From contig NZ_LMPQ01000012.1 in assembly GCF_001423905.1 (NCBI RefSeq), positions 119,398 to 183,397 on the forward strand: DNA of 64,000 bases, given 5' to 3'. Below the pieces are notes generated by a model that saw nothing but the letters and a program-made list of their open reading frames with translations, was not told the DNA's origin and searched no databases. Origin of the DNA: Frigoribacterium sp. Leaf186 (GTDB taxonomy: Bacteria; Actinomycetota; Actinomycetes; Actinomycetales; Microbacteriaceae). The translations under genes were made by a program, and so were the position numbers. Numbering within the stretch: the stretch's first letter is position 1; each line of letters starts with the position of its first letter. Positions 50,968-59,596 of this stretch are shown piece by piece.

Positions 50968-51387
50968 GTGCGGCCGCGGACGCTCGGGGTGTCGTCCTCG
51001 ACCGCCGCGCGGGCCATCCGGCTGCTGTTGCAGAGCGGGGCCGTCTCGCCGCGGGTCGAGATGCAGTCCGACCTGCTCGGCTACCCGCTGCACGCCATCG
51101 TGACCATCGACGTGCAGCCGCGCGACGTGTCGACCACCATGGAGCACGTCGCCGTGCACCCCAGCGTCCGGCTCCTGTCGACGGTGACCGGCTCGGCTCC
51201 GATCAGCCTCTCCGGCGTCTTCCACGGGCCGGCCGACCTCGCGACCTTCATCAGGGACGACCTGGGCGCCCTGCCCTGGGTCCGGTCGATCCAGAGCGTG
51301 GCCGGGTTGCGGCTGCAGCGACGGTACTGGATCGACCGCGACGGCCTGCGCCTCGGTGCCCAGGTCCCCGACGTGTTGCGGCGCTGA
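50968..51387 (+). pseudogene. 5'-truncated Lrp/AsnC-family regulator
   Basis: The remaining 139 codons begin inside the helix-turn-helix (LGVSSSTAARAIRLLLQSGAV) and continue through the RAM ligand domain (LLGYPLHAIVTIDVQ and ALPWVRSIQSVAGL). The codon before the first possible in-frame start region is preceded by a TGA at 50959-50961, and the N-terminal helices of the DNA-binding domain are missing. An AsnC-type regulator normally has at least 150 residues with a complete helix-turn-helix, so this copy is probably non-functional. The break coincides with the right edge of the accessory segment after ychF. The following dehydrogenase may have been its target. Confidence 0.7.
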
Positions 51388-51400
51388 CCGCCCGCCCGTC

Positions 51401-51406
51401 TAAGGT
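51401..51406 (+). promoter_or_regulatory. -10 box for leaderless PNT-like gene
   Basis: TAAGGT lies five bases before the ATG at 51412. Confidence 0.45.
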
Positions 51407-51411
51407 CAGGC

Positions 51412-52599
51412 ATGAGCCAAACGGATTCTCCGCCCTCGGGCACCACCTCCGGCACCCCCGCCCTGCTGCGCCTCGGGGTGCTGGCCGCCTCGCGCAAGCC
51501 CGACGAACGGCGCCTGCCGATCCACCCCGCGCACCTCGAGCGCATCGACGTCGACCTCCGCGCGCAGATGACCCTCGAGCGCGGCTACGGCCTGCGTTTC
51601 GGCATCCCCGACGCCGACCTCGAGCCCCTGGTCGCGATGGCCGACAGGGAGCAGATCGTCGCCGACAGCGACGTCGTCCTGCTGCCGAAGCCCCAGGCCG
51701 CCGACCTCGAGGGCCTCCGCGACGGTCAGACCCTGTGGGGCTGGCCGCACTGCGTGCAGGACCGCGAGATCACCCAGCTCGCCATCGACAAGCGCCTCAC
51801 CCTCATCGCGTGGGAGGCCATGAACCACTGGCAGTCCGACGGTGGCTACGGCCTGCACGTCTTCCACAAGAACAACGAGCTCGCCGGCTACTGCTCGGTG
51901 CTGCACGCCCTCCAGCTCTGCGGGTCGACGGGCGACTACGGCCGTCGCCTCAGCGCCGTCGTCATCGGCTTCGGCGCCACGGCCCGCGGCGCCGTCACGG
52001 CCCTCAACGCCCACGGCGTCCACGACGTCCGCGTGCTCACCAACCGCGACGTCGCCGCGGTGGGCTCGCCGATCCCCTCGGTCGACATGTACCGGTTCGA
52101 GCACGACCCCGAGACCCCGGGCGCCAGCACGGTCGACGCGCCCGACGGGCCGGTCGCCCTCGCGCCCTTCCTCGCCGCCGCCGACATCGTCGTCAACTGC
52201 ACCCTGCAAGACCCGAACGCGCCGCTCACGTACCTGCGCGAGACCGACCTCGGGGCCTTCCGCCCCGGCAGCCTGATCGTCGACGTCTCGGTCGACGAGG
52301 GCATGGGCTTCGACTGGGCCCGGGCCACGACCTTCGCCGATCCGCTGATCACGGTGGGCGACACGACGAACTACTACGCCGTCGACCACAGCCCGTCGCT
52401 GCTCTGGAACTCCACCACGTGGGAGATCAGCGAGGCGCTCATGCCCTTCCTGCGCATCGTGATGGAGGGGCCGACCTCGTGGGCCGCGTCCGACACCATC
52501 CGCCGGGCCGTCGAGATCGCGGAGGGGCGGGTCGAGAACCCGGCGATCCTCGAGTTCCAGAACCGCGCCTCCTCGTACCCGCACGCACCGCTCGACTAG
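51412..52599 (+). CDS. alanine dehydrogenase/PNT-family enzyme, N5-(carboxyethyl)ornithine synthase-like
   Basis: A 395-residue NAD(P)-dependent dehydrogenase of the alanine dehydrogenase/saccharopine dehydrogenase/PNT group. The N-terminal domain has LGVLAASRKPDERRLPIHPAH, with the Arg and Lys/His expected for oxoacid binding; the Rossmann motif is VVIGFGATARGAVTALN (about 183-199), and IVVNCTLQDP and LIVDVSVDEGMGFDWA follow. The overall pattern recalls N5-(carboxyethyl)ornithine synthase and lysine-pathway dehydrogenases; the exact substrate is not readable. Its last codons lie on a near copy of the dispersed motif (ACCGCGCCTCCTC at about 52562). A truncated AsnC-type gene precedes it. Confidence 0.72.
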   Translation: MSQTDSPPSGTTSGTPALLRLGVLAASRKPDERRLPIHPAHLERIDVDLRAQMTLERGYGLRFGIPDADLEPLVAMADREQIVADSDVVLLPKPQAADLEGLRDGQTLWGWPHCVQDREITQLAIDKRLTLIAWEAMNHWQSDGGYGLHVFHKNNELAGYCSVLHALQLCGSTGDYGRRLSAVVIGFGATARGAVTALNAHGVHDVRVLTNRDVAAVGSPIPSVDMYRFEHDPETPGASTVDAPDGPVALAPFLAAADIVVNCTLQDPNAPLTYLRETDLGAFRPGSLIVDVSVDEGMGFDWARATTFADPLITVGDTTNYYAVDHSPSLLWNSTTWEISEALMPFLRIVMEGPTSWAASDTIRRAVEIAEGRVENPAILEFQNRASSYPHAPLD

Positions 52600-52618
52600 C
52601 CAGCCGCCCGGCCGACGG

Positions 52619-52676
52619 CACCGCCGAGTGGACACGACACCGCCGCGTGCCGCGGTGCCTTGTCCACTCGGCGGTG
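52619..52676. terminator. two-tier hairpin between convergent genes
   Basis: CACCGCCGAGTGGACA (52619-52634) pairs exactly with TGTCCACTCGGCGGTG (52661-52676), and inside it CACCGC pairs with GCGGTG. It lies between the PNT-like gene and a TetR gene and probably terminates both. Confidence 0.65.
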
Positions 52677-52701
52677 TTCGCGAGGGACAGGCAGCTCGAG
52701 C

Positions 52702-53250
52702 TCAGACAGCAGGAGGCGCGGCGAGGGCCGCCAGGACGCGCTCGGCCCCGAAGTCCCACGCCCCCTCGACGTCGCCGCCGAGCTGGAACCCGGCGTTGAG
52801 CTCCATGATGACGAAGCCCGCCACCCACGCCGTCAGCGTGCGGGCGGCGTCGAGGGCGCGCTCGGACCCGACGAGCTGCTCGCCGACGCGGAGGGCGGCG
52901 GCGCTCGCCGCGGCACCGAACTCGCGTCGCGCGGTGGGCACGCCGGGCCCCGGCGTCATGACCAGCTGGAACGCGGCGGGGCGTTCGTGCCCGAAGGCCC
53001 GGAAGGCGTCCAGCACCTCGCGGGCCGACCCCGCCCGGTCGACCCGGGTGGCTAGGTCGGAGAGGGTGGCTTCGGCGACCGACCGCAGCAGCGCCTCCCG
53101 GTTCTCGACCCGCTTGTAGAGCGAGGGGGCGCGGACGCCGACCCTCGCCGCGACCGCGGCCATCGTCAGGCCGGCGGGGCCGTCCGTCTCGAGCAGGTCG
53201 CGGGCGGCGAGCAGGATGGCGTCGAGCGAGGTGCGGTCCGGTGTCGGCAT
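52702..53250 (-). CDS. TetR-family regulator (WHG-type C-terminus)
   Basis: A 182-residue repressor with a typical helix-turn-helix (about 22-52: GPAGLTMAAVAARVGVRAPSLYKRV) and a C-terminal domain of the WHG type (FRAFGHERPAAFQLVM, WVAGFVIMELNAGF). The ATG at 53250 is preferred over an upstream frame because TATACT lies six bases before it. Its last codons (APPAV) are encoded by a copy of the dispersed motif at 52709-52721. It is divergent from a metallo-hydrolase gene across 53 bp containing overlapping palindromes, so it most likely represses both itself and that gene. Confidence 0.88.
   Translation of the reverse strand: MPTPDRTSLDAILLAARDLLETDGPAGLTMAAVAARVGVRAPSLYKRVENREALLRSVAEATLSDLATRVDRAGSAREVLDAFRAFGHERPAAFQLVMTPGPGVPTARREFGAAASAAALRVGEQLVGSERALDAARTLTAWVAGFVIMELNAGFQLGGDVEGAWDFGAERVLAALAAPPAV
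52709..52721 (+). repeat. dispersed motif copy encoding a gene 3' end
   Basis: GCAGGAGGCGCGG, read on the minus strand, supplies the last codons of the TetR gene. Confidence 0.7.
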
Positions 53251-53256
53251 GCGTCG

Positions 53257-53302
53257 AGTATAGCTATTGACAATAGCCATGATGGCTAAGTACCGTAGCC
53301 AT
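53257..53302. promoter_or_regulatory. divergent operator-promoter of TetR and metallo-hydrolase genes
   Basis: Two overlapping perfect 15-bp palindromes, GCTATTG-a-CAATAGC (53263-53277) and TAGCCAT-g-ATGGCTA (53274-53288), are followed by a further half-site TAGCCAT (53296-53302). Rightward promoter: TTGACA (53267-53272), 18 bp, TACCGT (53291-53296), then ATG at 53304. Leftward -10: TATACT (53257-53262), six bases before ATG 53250. Bound repressor would block both. Confidence 0.75.
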
Positions 53303-53303
53303 C

Positions 53304-54017
53304 ATGGAACTCGCCCCCTCCCTCCACCGCATCGGCAACGACATCGTCGCCGCCTACCTCGTCGTCACGCCCGAGGGCGTGACCGTGATCGACGCCGGGC
53401 TGCCCGGCCTCTGGTCCGAACTCGTGCGTGAACTCGCCGACGTCGGACGCACCCTCGCCGACGTGCAGGGCGTCGTCCTCACCCACGGCGACTCCGACCA
53501 CGTCGGTTTCGCCGAACGCCTGCGCCGCGACCACGGCGTGCCCGTCTTCGTGCACACAGCCGACGCCGCGCGGGCGAAAGGCGGGCCGAAGCCGAAGGCC
53601 GGCATGCCTCCGATGAAGCTCGGCCCCCTGCTGGGCTTCGCCGGTTACAGCCTGCGCAAGGGGGGAGCGAAGACCGCCTGGCTCACCGAGGTCGTCGAGG
53701 TGCACGGCGGAGAGACGCTCGACCTGCCGGGGGCGCCTCGGATCATCCCGATGCCCGGGCACTCCGAAGGCAGCATCGCCGTGTACGTGCCGAGCGTCGA
53801 CGCCGTCTTCGTCGGCGACGCCCTGACCACGCGCCACGTGACGACCGGTCACGTCGGGCCCGCACCGGCTCCGTTCACCGACGAGCCCGAGCAGGCCCTG
53901 GCGTCGCTCGACGCACTGGTCGCGACGGGCGCGACCTGGGTGCTGCCGGGCCACGGGGCACCGTGGGACGGCGGCGTGGCCGCGGCAATCACGGCCGTCC
54001 GCGCCGCTGCCCGCTGA
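53304..54017 (+). CDS. MBL-fold metallo-hydrolase
   Basis: A 237-residue metallo-beta-lactamase-fold hydrolase. The metal motif reads THGDSDHVG, so the second His of the usual HxHxDH is Asp; later ligands are PMPGHSEGS, VFVGDAL and VLPGHGAPW. This variant occurs in several MBL subfamilies, and activity is still likely. No substrate is implied. The gene is almost certainly the target of the divergent TetR gene, which suggests induction by a small molecule that it degrades; that is inference. It is convergent with the oxidoreductase gene that follows, with only ten bases between stops. Confidence 0.86.
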   Translation: MELAPSLHRIGNDIVAAYLVVTPEGVTVIDAGLPGLWSELVRELADVGRTLADVQGVVLTHGDSDHVGFAERLRRDHGVPVFVHTADAARAKGGPKPKAGMPPMKLGPLLGFAGYSLRKGGAKTAWLTEVVEVHGGETLDLPGAPRIIPMPGHSEGSIAVYVPSVDAVFVGDALTTRHVTTGHVGPAPAPFTDEPEQALASLDALVATGATWVLPGHGAPWDGGVAAAITAVRAAAR

Positions 54018-54027
54018 CCGGCGAGCG

Positions 54028-56340
54028 TCAGACGCCGACCGGCACCGCCGCCGGCGTGACCTTCACCAGCACCGCCTTCGACACGGGGGTGTTGCTGCCG
54101 ATGGCCGCGCTGTCGAGCGGCACGAGCACGTTCGCCTCGGGGAAGTACGCCGCGGCGCACCCCCGAGCCGTCGGGTAGGCGACGATGCGGTAGTCGCGCA
54201 GCACGCGCTCGACGTCGTCGGTCCAGACCGTCGACACGTCGACCTTCTGCCCGTCGACCAGTCCGAGGTCGTCGAGGTCGAGCGGGTTGACGAAGACGAC
54301 GTGTCGGCCCTTCTTGATGCCGCGGTACCGGTCGTTGAGGCTGTAGATCGTGGTGTTGTACTGGTCGTGCGAGCGCAGGGTCTGCAGCAGCAGCGTGCCC
54401 TCGGGCCGTTCGACGCGTTCGAGGTCGTTGACCGTGATCATCGCCTTGCCGACCTCGGTCGGGAACGTCCGCGAGTCACGCGGCCCGTTCGGCAGCACGA
54501 ACCCCTCGCGGCTGCGGATCCGCTCGCTGTAGCGCTCGAAGCCGGGCACGACGCGGCTGATGTGGTCGCGCAGCGTGTCGTAGTCGCCTTCGAAGGCCTG
54601 CCAGTCGATCTCGAGGTCGGCCCGGTCGCCGAGCGTCGCCTGCGCGAGGCGGCTGACGATCGCGACCTCGCTGAGCAGGTCGGGCGCGACGGGCGGCACC
54701 TGGCCGTGGCTGCCGTGCACCGAGCACACCGTGTCTTCGACCGAGACGAACTGCGGCCCGGCCGCCTGCACGTCGATCTCGGTGCGGCCGAGTGTCGGCA
54801 GGATGAGCGCCTCGGCCCCGACGACGGCGTGCGAGCGGTTGAGCTTCGTCGAGACCTGGACGGTCATGTCGGTGCCGCGCATCGCGGCCTCGGCGAGCTG
54901 GGTGTCCGAGATGGCGGCGACCAGGTTGCCGCCCATGCCCATCCAGAACTTGATGCGGCCCTCTTGCATGGCCTTGATGCCCTTGAGGGCGTCGACGCCG
55001 TGCTCGCGCGGCGGGTCGAAGCGGAACTCCTTCTGCAGCGCGTCGAGGAACTCGTCGGAGACCTGCTCCCAGATGCCCATCGTGCGGTCGCCCTGCACGT
55101 TGCTGTGGCCGCGGATCGGCGACGCCCCGGCGCCCGGCTTGCCGATGTTGCCGCGCAGCAGCAACAGGTTGATGATCTCTTTGATCGTGTCGACGGCCTT
55201 GCGGTGCTGGGTGATGCCCATCGCCCAGGTGATGATGACGCGGTCCGAGGCCAGGTAGCGGTCGGCGAGCTCGTCGATCTCGGCCCGGTCGAGCCCGGTC
55301 GCGAGCAGCACCTCGTCGTCGTCGACCTGCGCGATGTGCTCGCGGAAGGCCTCGAGGCCCACGGTGTGCTCGGCGAGGAACTCGTGGTCGAGCACCGTGC
55401 CGGGTGCGGCGTCCTCGGCCTCGAGCACGCGCTTGGCGACGGCCTGCAACAGGGCCATGTCGCCGCCGAGCCGGATCTGCAGGAACTGGTCGGCGATCTC
55501 GGTGCCGCGACCCGCCACGCCGCGGGGCAGCTGCGGGTTCTTGTAGCGGCGCAGGCCGGCCTCGGGCAGCGGGTTGACCGCGACGATCTTGGCGCCCTTG
55601 AGCTTCGCGTCTTCGAGGGCGGTGAGCATGCGCGGGTGGTTCGTGCCCGGGTTCTGGCCGAGGATGACGATCAGGTCGGCCTGCTCGAAGTCGTCGTACG
55701 CGATGGTCGACTTGCCGATGCCGACCACCTCGGCCATGGCGAGGCTCGTCGACTCGTGGCACATGTTCGAGCAGTCGGGCAAGTTGTTCGTGCCGAACGC
55801 GCGGACGAAGAGCTGGTAGATGAAGGCCGCCTCGTTCGAGGTGCGGCCCGACGTGTAGAACGACGCCTCGTCGGGGCTGTCGAGCGACCTCAGCTTGTCG
55901 CCGACGATGCGGAAGGCTTCGTCCCACGACACCTCGCGGTAGTGGTCGCTGCCGGCGGGCTTGTGCACGGGCTTGGTGATGCGGCCCTGCATGCCGAGCC
56001 AGTACTCGGTCTTGTCGAGCAGGTCGGTGATCGAGTGCTCGGCCCAGAACGTGTCGGGCACGAGCACCGGGTTGGCCTCCCACGTGACCGCCTTGGCGCC
56101 GTTCTCGCAGAACTCGGCCACCTTGCGGTGGTGCGGGTCGGGCCAGGCGCAGCTCATGCAGTCGAAGCCGTCCTTCTGGTTCAGCGACGTCATGAGCTTG
56201 ACGGTGCGCGCCAGCCCCAGCTGCTTGACCGCGGGCTCCATCGAGTGCAGCACGCCGGGCACGCCGGCGGCCCACTCGCGCGGGGGGCCGACCTCGATGT
56301 CGGCGTCGGTCACGTCGGAGACGGGGGGTTTCTCGGTCAC
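54028..56340 (-). CDS. FdhF/YdeP-family molybdopterin oxidoreductase (formate dehydrogenase-like)
   Basis: A 770-residue molybdenum enzyme of the DMSO reductase superfamily. Near the N-terminus is [23 protein letters not shown], with cysteines for one iron-sulfur cluster; [13 protein letters not shown] (about 190) is the metal-site loop with a Cys ligand; [13 protein letters not shown] and [18 protein letters not shown] are cofactor-binding; the molybdopterin dinucleotide domain closes the protein (about 640-770). This pattern is that of the YdeP/FdhF-like branch, cytoplasmic and without a Tat signal. fdhD overlaps its start (GTGA), so the two are cotranslated; FdhD supplies sulfur to the metal. 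True formate activity is not proven by sequence. Confidence 0.88.
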   Translation of the reverse strand: MTEKPPVSDVTDADIEVGPPREWAAGVPGVLHSMEPAVKQLGLARTVKLMTSLNQKDGFDCMSCAWPDPHHRKVAEFCENGAKAVTWEANPVLVPDTFWAEHSITDLLDKTEYWLGMQGRITKPVHKPAGSDHYREVSWDEAFRIVGDKLRSLDSPDEASFYTSGRTSNEAAFIYQLFVRAFGTNNLPDCSNMCHESTSLAMAEVVGIGKSTIAYDDFEQADLIVILGQNPGTNHPRMLTALEDAKLKGAKIVAVNPLPEAGLRRYKNPQLPRGVAGRGTEIADQFLQIRLGGDMALLQAVAKRVLEAEDAAPGTVLDHEFLAEHTVGLEAFREHIAQVDDDEVLLATGLDRAEIDELADRYLASDRVIITWAMGITQHRKAVDTIKEIINLLLLRGNIGKPGAGASPIRGHSNVQGDRTMGIWEQVSDEFLDALQKEFRFDPPREHGVDALKGIKAMQEGRIKFWMGMGGNLVAAISDTQLAEAAMRGTDMTVQVSTKLNRSHAVVGAEALILPTLGRTEIDVQAAGPQFVSVEDTVCSVHGSHGQVPPVAPDLLSEVAIVSRLAQATLGDRADLEIDWQAFEGDYDTLRDHISRVVPGFERYSERIRSREGFVLPNGPRDSRTFPTEVGKAMITVNDLERVERPEGTLLLQTLRSHDQYNTTIYSLNDRYRGIKKGRHVVFVNPLDLDDLGLVDGQKVDVSTVWTDDVERVLRDYRIVAYPTARGCAAAYFPEANVLVPLDSAAIGSNTPVSKAVLVKVTPAAVPVGV

Positions 56341-57308
56341 GGTCTTGTTCCGATCGTCAGGGGGACGGGGGTCGACGCACGCGTGGCGCCGTCGGGGGAG
56401 TCGGGGGACGAGGAGGCGCGGGTCGCGTCACCGGCACCGCCGGCACGGGCTGCCGGCTCGGTGCCGTCGGGCTCGCCGAGCCGGTCGGGTCGCGAGTACA
56501 CGACCATCGACCGCCCGCGGAGGAATCCGACGATCGTCACGCCCAGTTCGTTCGCGAGGTCGACGGCGAGCGACGACGGTGCCGACACGGCGGCCAGCAT
56601 CGGGATGCCCGCCATCGAGGCCTTCTGCGTCAGCTCGAACGAGGCGCGACCCGAGACCATCAGGACGGTCGAGGTCAACGGCAGCCGCGCCTCCTTGACG
56701 GCCCAGCCGACGACCTTGTCGACGGCGTTGTGCCGCCCCACGTCTTCGCGCAGCACGAGCAGCTCGCCGGTGCGGCCGTCGAAGAGGGCGGCGGCGTGCA
56801 GCCCGCCGGTCTTCTCGAAGACGTCCTGCCCCTCGCGGAGGCGGTCGGGGAAGGTCGCGAGCAGTGCCGGGTCGAGCACGAGCGGGTCGTGCAGCACCTC
56901 GTGCTGCGACTTCGTGCGCACGGCGTCGATCGAGGCCTTGCCGCAGAGCCCGCACGAACTCGTCGTGTAGAACGCCCGCTCGAGGCTGGGGTCGGGGGCG
57001 GGCACCCCCGGTGCGAGCGTGACGTCGAGCACGTTGTAGGTGTTCAGGCCCTCGGCCGTGGCCCCGGCGCAGTAGCGTGCCGCGAAGAACTCGTCGCCCG
57101 TCGAGATGACGCCCTCGGAGACCAGGAAGCCCGCGGCGAGGTCGAAGTCGTGGCCGGGCGTCCGCATCGTGATGGCGAGCGACGAGCCGCCCACGCGGAT
57201 CTCGAGCGGTTCTTCGACCGCCAGGGTGTCGATCGTCTTGCGGACGCCCGCCCCGTCGTCGCCGACGGTGATGCGGGTCACCGGTCGTCGTGCCGTGATT
57301 CGTGCCAT
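56337..57308 (-). CDS. fdhD: formate dehydrogenase accessory sulfurtransferase
   Basis: Transfers sulfur from a cysteine desulfurase to the molybdenum cofactor of formate dehydrogenase. The 323-residue protein has [17 protein letters not shown], the catalytic cysteine loop [12 protein letters not shown], and [15 protein letters not shown]. The C-terminal 45 residues are a Gly/Ala/Ser/Pro extension whose DNA includes a copy of the dispersed motif (56409-56423); they lie beyond the normal FdhD end. TAGACC, six bases before the ATG on the minus strand, suggests a leaderless message covering fdhD and the oxidoreductase. Confidence 0.93.
   Translation of the reverse strand: MARITARRPVTRITVGDDGAGVRKTIDTLAVEEPLEIRVGGSSLAITMRTPGHDFDLAAGFLVSEGVISTGDEFFAARYCAGATAEGLNTYNVLDVTLAPGVPAPDPSLERAFYTTSSCGLCGKASIDAVRTKSQHEVLHDPLVLDPALLATFPDRLREGQDVFEKTGGLHAAALFDGRTGELLVLREDVGRHNAVDKVVGWAVKEARLPLTSTVLMVSGRASFELTQKASMAGIPMLAAVSAPSSLAVDLANELGVTIVGFLRGRSMVVYSRPDRLGEPDGTEPAARAGGAGDATRASSSPDSPDGATRASTPVPLTIGTRP
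56409..56423 (+). repeat. dispersed motif copy within the fdhD 3' extension
   Basis: CGAGGAGGCGCGGGT lies in the coding tail of fdhD. Confidence 0.65.
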
Positions 57309-57314
57309 GGCTCA

Positions 57315-57320
57315 GGTCTA
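57315..57320 (-). promoter_or_regulatory. -10 box for leaderless fdhD
   Basis: TAGACC, then six bases, then ATG at 57308 on the minus strand. Confidence 0.45.
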
Positions 57321-57448
57321 CCCCCGATCGGCCTCCGCCGAAAGTCGACGGGCCTCCGGTGTACAGGAGTGCCCCGCGCTCGACCCTGGGGACGAGTCGA
57401 CGCCGAGCCCCGGGCGGTCGCGCGCCACCCCGGCAGTCCGGTCGCACG

Positions 57449-58621
57449 TCACCACGGCAGGCCGAGCGCCGGCACGACGTCACCGGCCCGCGCGCCGCCC
57501 TCGGGGACGATCAGGAGGCCCTCGGCGTCGGCCAGCCCGCGCAGCATCGCCGACGACTGGCGCTCCGTGGGGACGGCACCGGCCGCGGTGGTGCGGTACG
57601 CCTGCACGAGGACGCCGGGCCGCGGGTGGACCACGTCGACCGCGAGCGTGACGCCCCCGGGAGGCGCGGGTCGTCGACCCAGCAGGCCGTCGACCAGCGC
57701 GGTCCCCACGACGACGAGCCCGACGTAGGCGGCCATCGGGTTGCCCGGCAGGCAGAGGTACAGCGTCTCGCCCCGCCGAGCGACGACGAGGGGCTGACCC
57801 GGGCGCATCGCGAGACCGTCGACCACCAGCTCGGCACCGAGCCGGTCGAGGGCGGCGCGCACGTGGTCGGTCCGACCGTGGGCGGTGCCTCCGGTCGTCA
57901 CGACGAGGCGGTGCTCCGGGCGGTCCAGGGCTGCCACGGTCTCGTCGAGGTCGTCGGGCACCCGCGCCGACGACGTCGCCGCGACGCCGAGGGAGCCGAG
58001 GAGGCGCGGCACCGGCACCGAGAACACGTCGCGGACGGTGCCCGGCCCCGGTACCCCCTCGGCCACGACCTCGTCGCCGAGGACCGCCAACGCGACCGCC
58101 GGCCGGACGACGACGGGCACGGCGTCGTGCCCGCCGAGCGCCAGCACGGCGAGGCGGGGCGGGGTGAGGAGCGTGCCCGCGGCGAGCAGGACGTCGCCGT
58201 CGTCGATCTCTTCTCCGGCACGACGGACGTGTGACGGGCGGCGCGGATCGGGGTCCGCCGTCAGGACGTCGTCCGCCACGTGACCGGACTCCGACCGCAG
58301 CACGCGCTCGGTGCCGGTCGGCACGACGGCCCCGGTGGTGACGGGGCGCGCGGTCCCCGGCGGCAGCGGATCGACTCCGCCGACGATCCGGCCCGCGACG
58401 ATCGGCCGACCGAGGCGCCAGGGTCCGTCTCCGGCGACCGCCCAGCCGTCCATGGCCGAGACGTCGGAGCCGGGCACCCGCGTCAGGCTCACGATCTCGT
58501 GGGCGAGCGTGCGTCCCGCCGCGTCGTCGAGCGCGACCGTCTCGACGGACCGGGGCAGTGCGCAGGCGGCCTCGTTCGCCTCGGTCCGGGCGACGCGCCA
58601 GTCGGCCCGCCGGACCGTCAC
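57449..58621 (-). CDS. moeA: molybdopterin molybdenumtransferase MoeA
   Basis: Inserts molybdate into adenylylated molybdopterin. The 390-residue protein has SDVSAMDGWAV near residue 52, the central domain with TTGAVVPTGTERVLRSE, VVTTGGTAHGRTDHV and CLPGNPMAAYVGL, and the C-terminal beta barrel. Two places in the gene (about 57657 and 57998) carry motif-like GAGGCGCGG segments. Its GTG overlaps the stop of the DUF6457 gene. Within the block it prepares the cofactor for the oxidoreductase at 54028. Confidence 0.92.
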   Translation of the reverse strand: MTVRRADWRVARTEANEAACALPRSVETVALDDAAGRTLAHEIVSLTRVPGSDVSAMDGWAVAGDGPWRLGRPIVAGRIVGGVDPLPPGTARPVTTGAVVPTGTERVLRSESGHVADDVLTADPDPRRPSHVRRAGEEIDDGDVLLAAGTLLTPPRLAVLALGGHDAVPVVVRPAVALAVLGDEVVAEGVPGPGTVRDVFSVPVPRLLGSLGVAATSSARVPDDLDETVAALDRPEHRLVVTTGGTAHGRTDHVRAALDRLGAELVVDGLAMRPGQPLVVARRGETLYLCLPGNPMAAYVGLVVVGTALVDGLLGRRPAPPGGVTLAVDVVHPRPGVLVQAYRTTAAGAVPTERQSSAMLRGLADAEGLLIVPEGGARAGDVVPALGLPW

Positions 58622-58884
58622 GCCGGGTCGGCCGTGGCGAGCGCTGTGGCGGTCGCGACCGCGCGGTCGAGCTCGGCACGGGAGCCCCCCGCGAGCCCCG
58701 CGGCGTAGCCGACGAGGAAGGTCGTCAGCGGGGCGGCCGGCCGGGCGACGCCGTGCGCCGCGTCACGCGCGAGGTCGAGCACCTCGGGGACGTCGACCAC
58801 GAAGTCGTCGGGCAGCCCCAGGGCCCGGGCGAGTCGTTCGGCCCAGGCGTCGAGGTCGGCAGGTGTGTCGGTCATGCCAGTCAC
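58618..58884 (-). CDS. DUF6457 small protein
   Basis: An 88-residue, mostly helical protein of the DUF6457 family. Features are LDAWAERLARALGLPDD, VLDLARDAAHGVARPAAPLTTFL and GYAAGLAGG. The family is found beside molybdenum cofactor genes in actinobacteria, and here it lies between mobA and moeA with overlapping ends at both sides. A scaffold or chaperone role in cofactor assembly is possible but unproven. The start is GTG 58884 directly after the mobA stop, or ATG 58875. Confidence 0.82.
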   Translation of the reverse strand: MTGMTDTPADLDAWAERLARALGLPDDFVVDVPEVLDLARDAAHGVARPAAPLTTFLVGYAAGLAGGSRAELDRAVATATALATADPA

Positions 58885-59586
58885 TCAACCAGCCGGGTGG
58901 GACTCGCGCCGGACGACACCCAGGCGATCGGCGTCGGCCACGGTGTCGACGTCGGCCGAGAGCTCGTCCGGCACCGGCACCTCGAGCAGGTCGAGGCCGT
59001 CGAGCAGCCGCCGCAGCGACAGGCCGACGAGGGAGCCCTCGGCCCGCAGCGCCTCGAGTCGGTCCTGCAGGGCACCGGTCCGGTAGAGCCCCAGCAGCGG
59101 CTGACGTCGCCCACCCGAGTCGACCGCCAGCCGGCCGTCGCGGCGCTCGCCAGCGCCGTCGCGACGGTCGCCGTCCTCGAGCAGCGCCCGGACGGCGTCG
59201 GGCGCTCGCGGCAGGTCACAGGCGAGCACGAGCGTCCACGGGGCCGGCCGCGGGACCACGTCCAGGCCGGCGGCCAGTGCGGTGACGGGCCCCGACCAGG
59301 CGGGCTCCTCGCGGGTCAGCAGCGCACCGGCCGGCGGCACCCGCCCCTCGCGCAGGCCGACCACGACGAGGGTGCGGGCCCCGGCCGACGCCTCGACCGC
59401 CCGGTCGAGCAACGTCGCGTCCCCGCTCGTGAACGCCGTCTTGTCGACTCCGTCGACGCGGGAGGCGCGACCCCCCGCCAGCAGGACGGCGTCGAACCCG
59501 GCGTCCGGCCCGGCACCCCCGCGGGCGGCTCCTGAGACGTCGGAGGCGATGGTCGCGCCGTCGGTGGTGCGGAACGAGCCCGTCAC
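58885..59586 (-). CDS. mobA: molybdenum cofactor guanylyltransferase
   Basis: Adds GMP to molybdenum cofactor, giving the dinucleotide form used by DMSO-reductase-type enzymes such as the one at 54028. The 233-residue protein has the nucleotidyltransferase motif VLLAGGRASRVDGVDKTAF (about 34-52), the acidic metal site LVLACDLPRAPDAV and VPVPDELSADVDTVADADRLG. A Gly/Ala-rich N-terminal extension of about 30 residues precedes the core, so the GTG at 59586 is provisional. It lies ten bases behind the FAD oxidase gene. Confidence 0.88.
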   Translation of the reverse strand: MTGSFRTTDGATIASDVSGAARGGAGPDAGFDAVLLAGGRASRVDGVDKTAFTSGDATLLDRAVEASAGARTLVVVGLREGRVPPAGALLTREEPAWSGPVTALAAGLDVVPRPAPWTLVLACDLPRAPDAVRALLEDGDRRDGAGERRDGRLAVDSGGRRQPLLGLYRTGALQDRLEALRAEGSLVGLSLRRLLDGLDLLEVPVPDELSADVDTVADADRLGVVRRESHPAG

Positions 59587-59596
59587 GAGGCCACCG

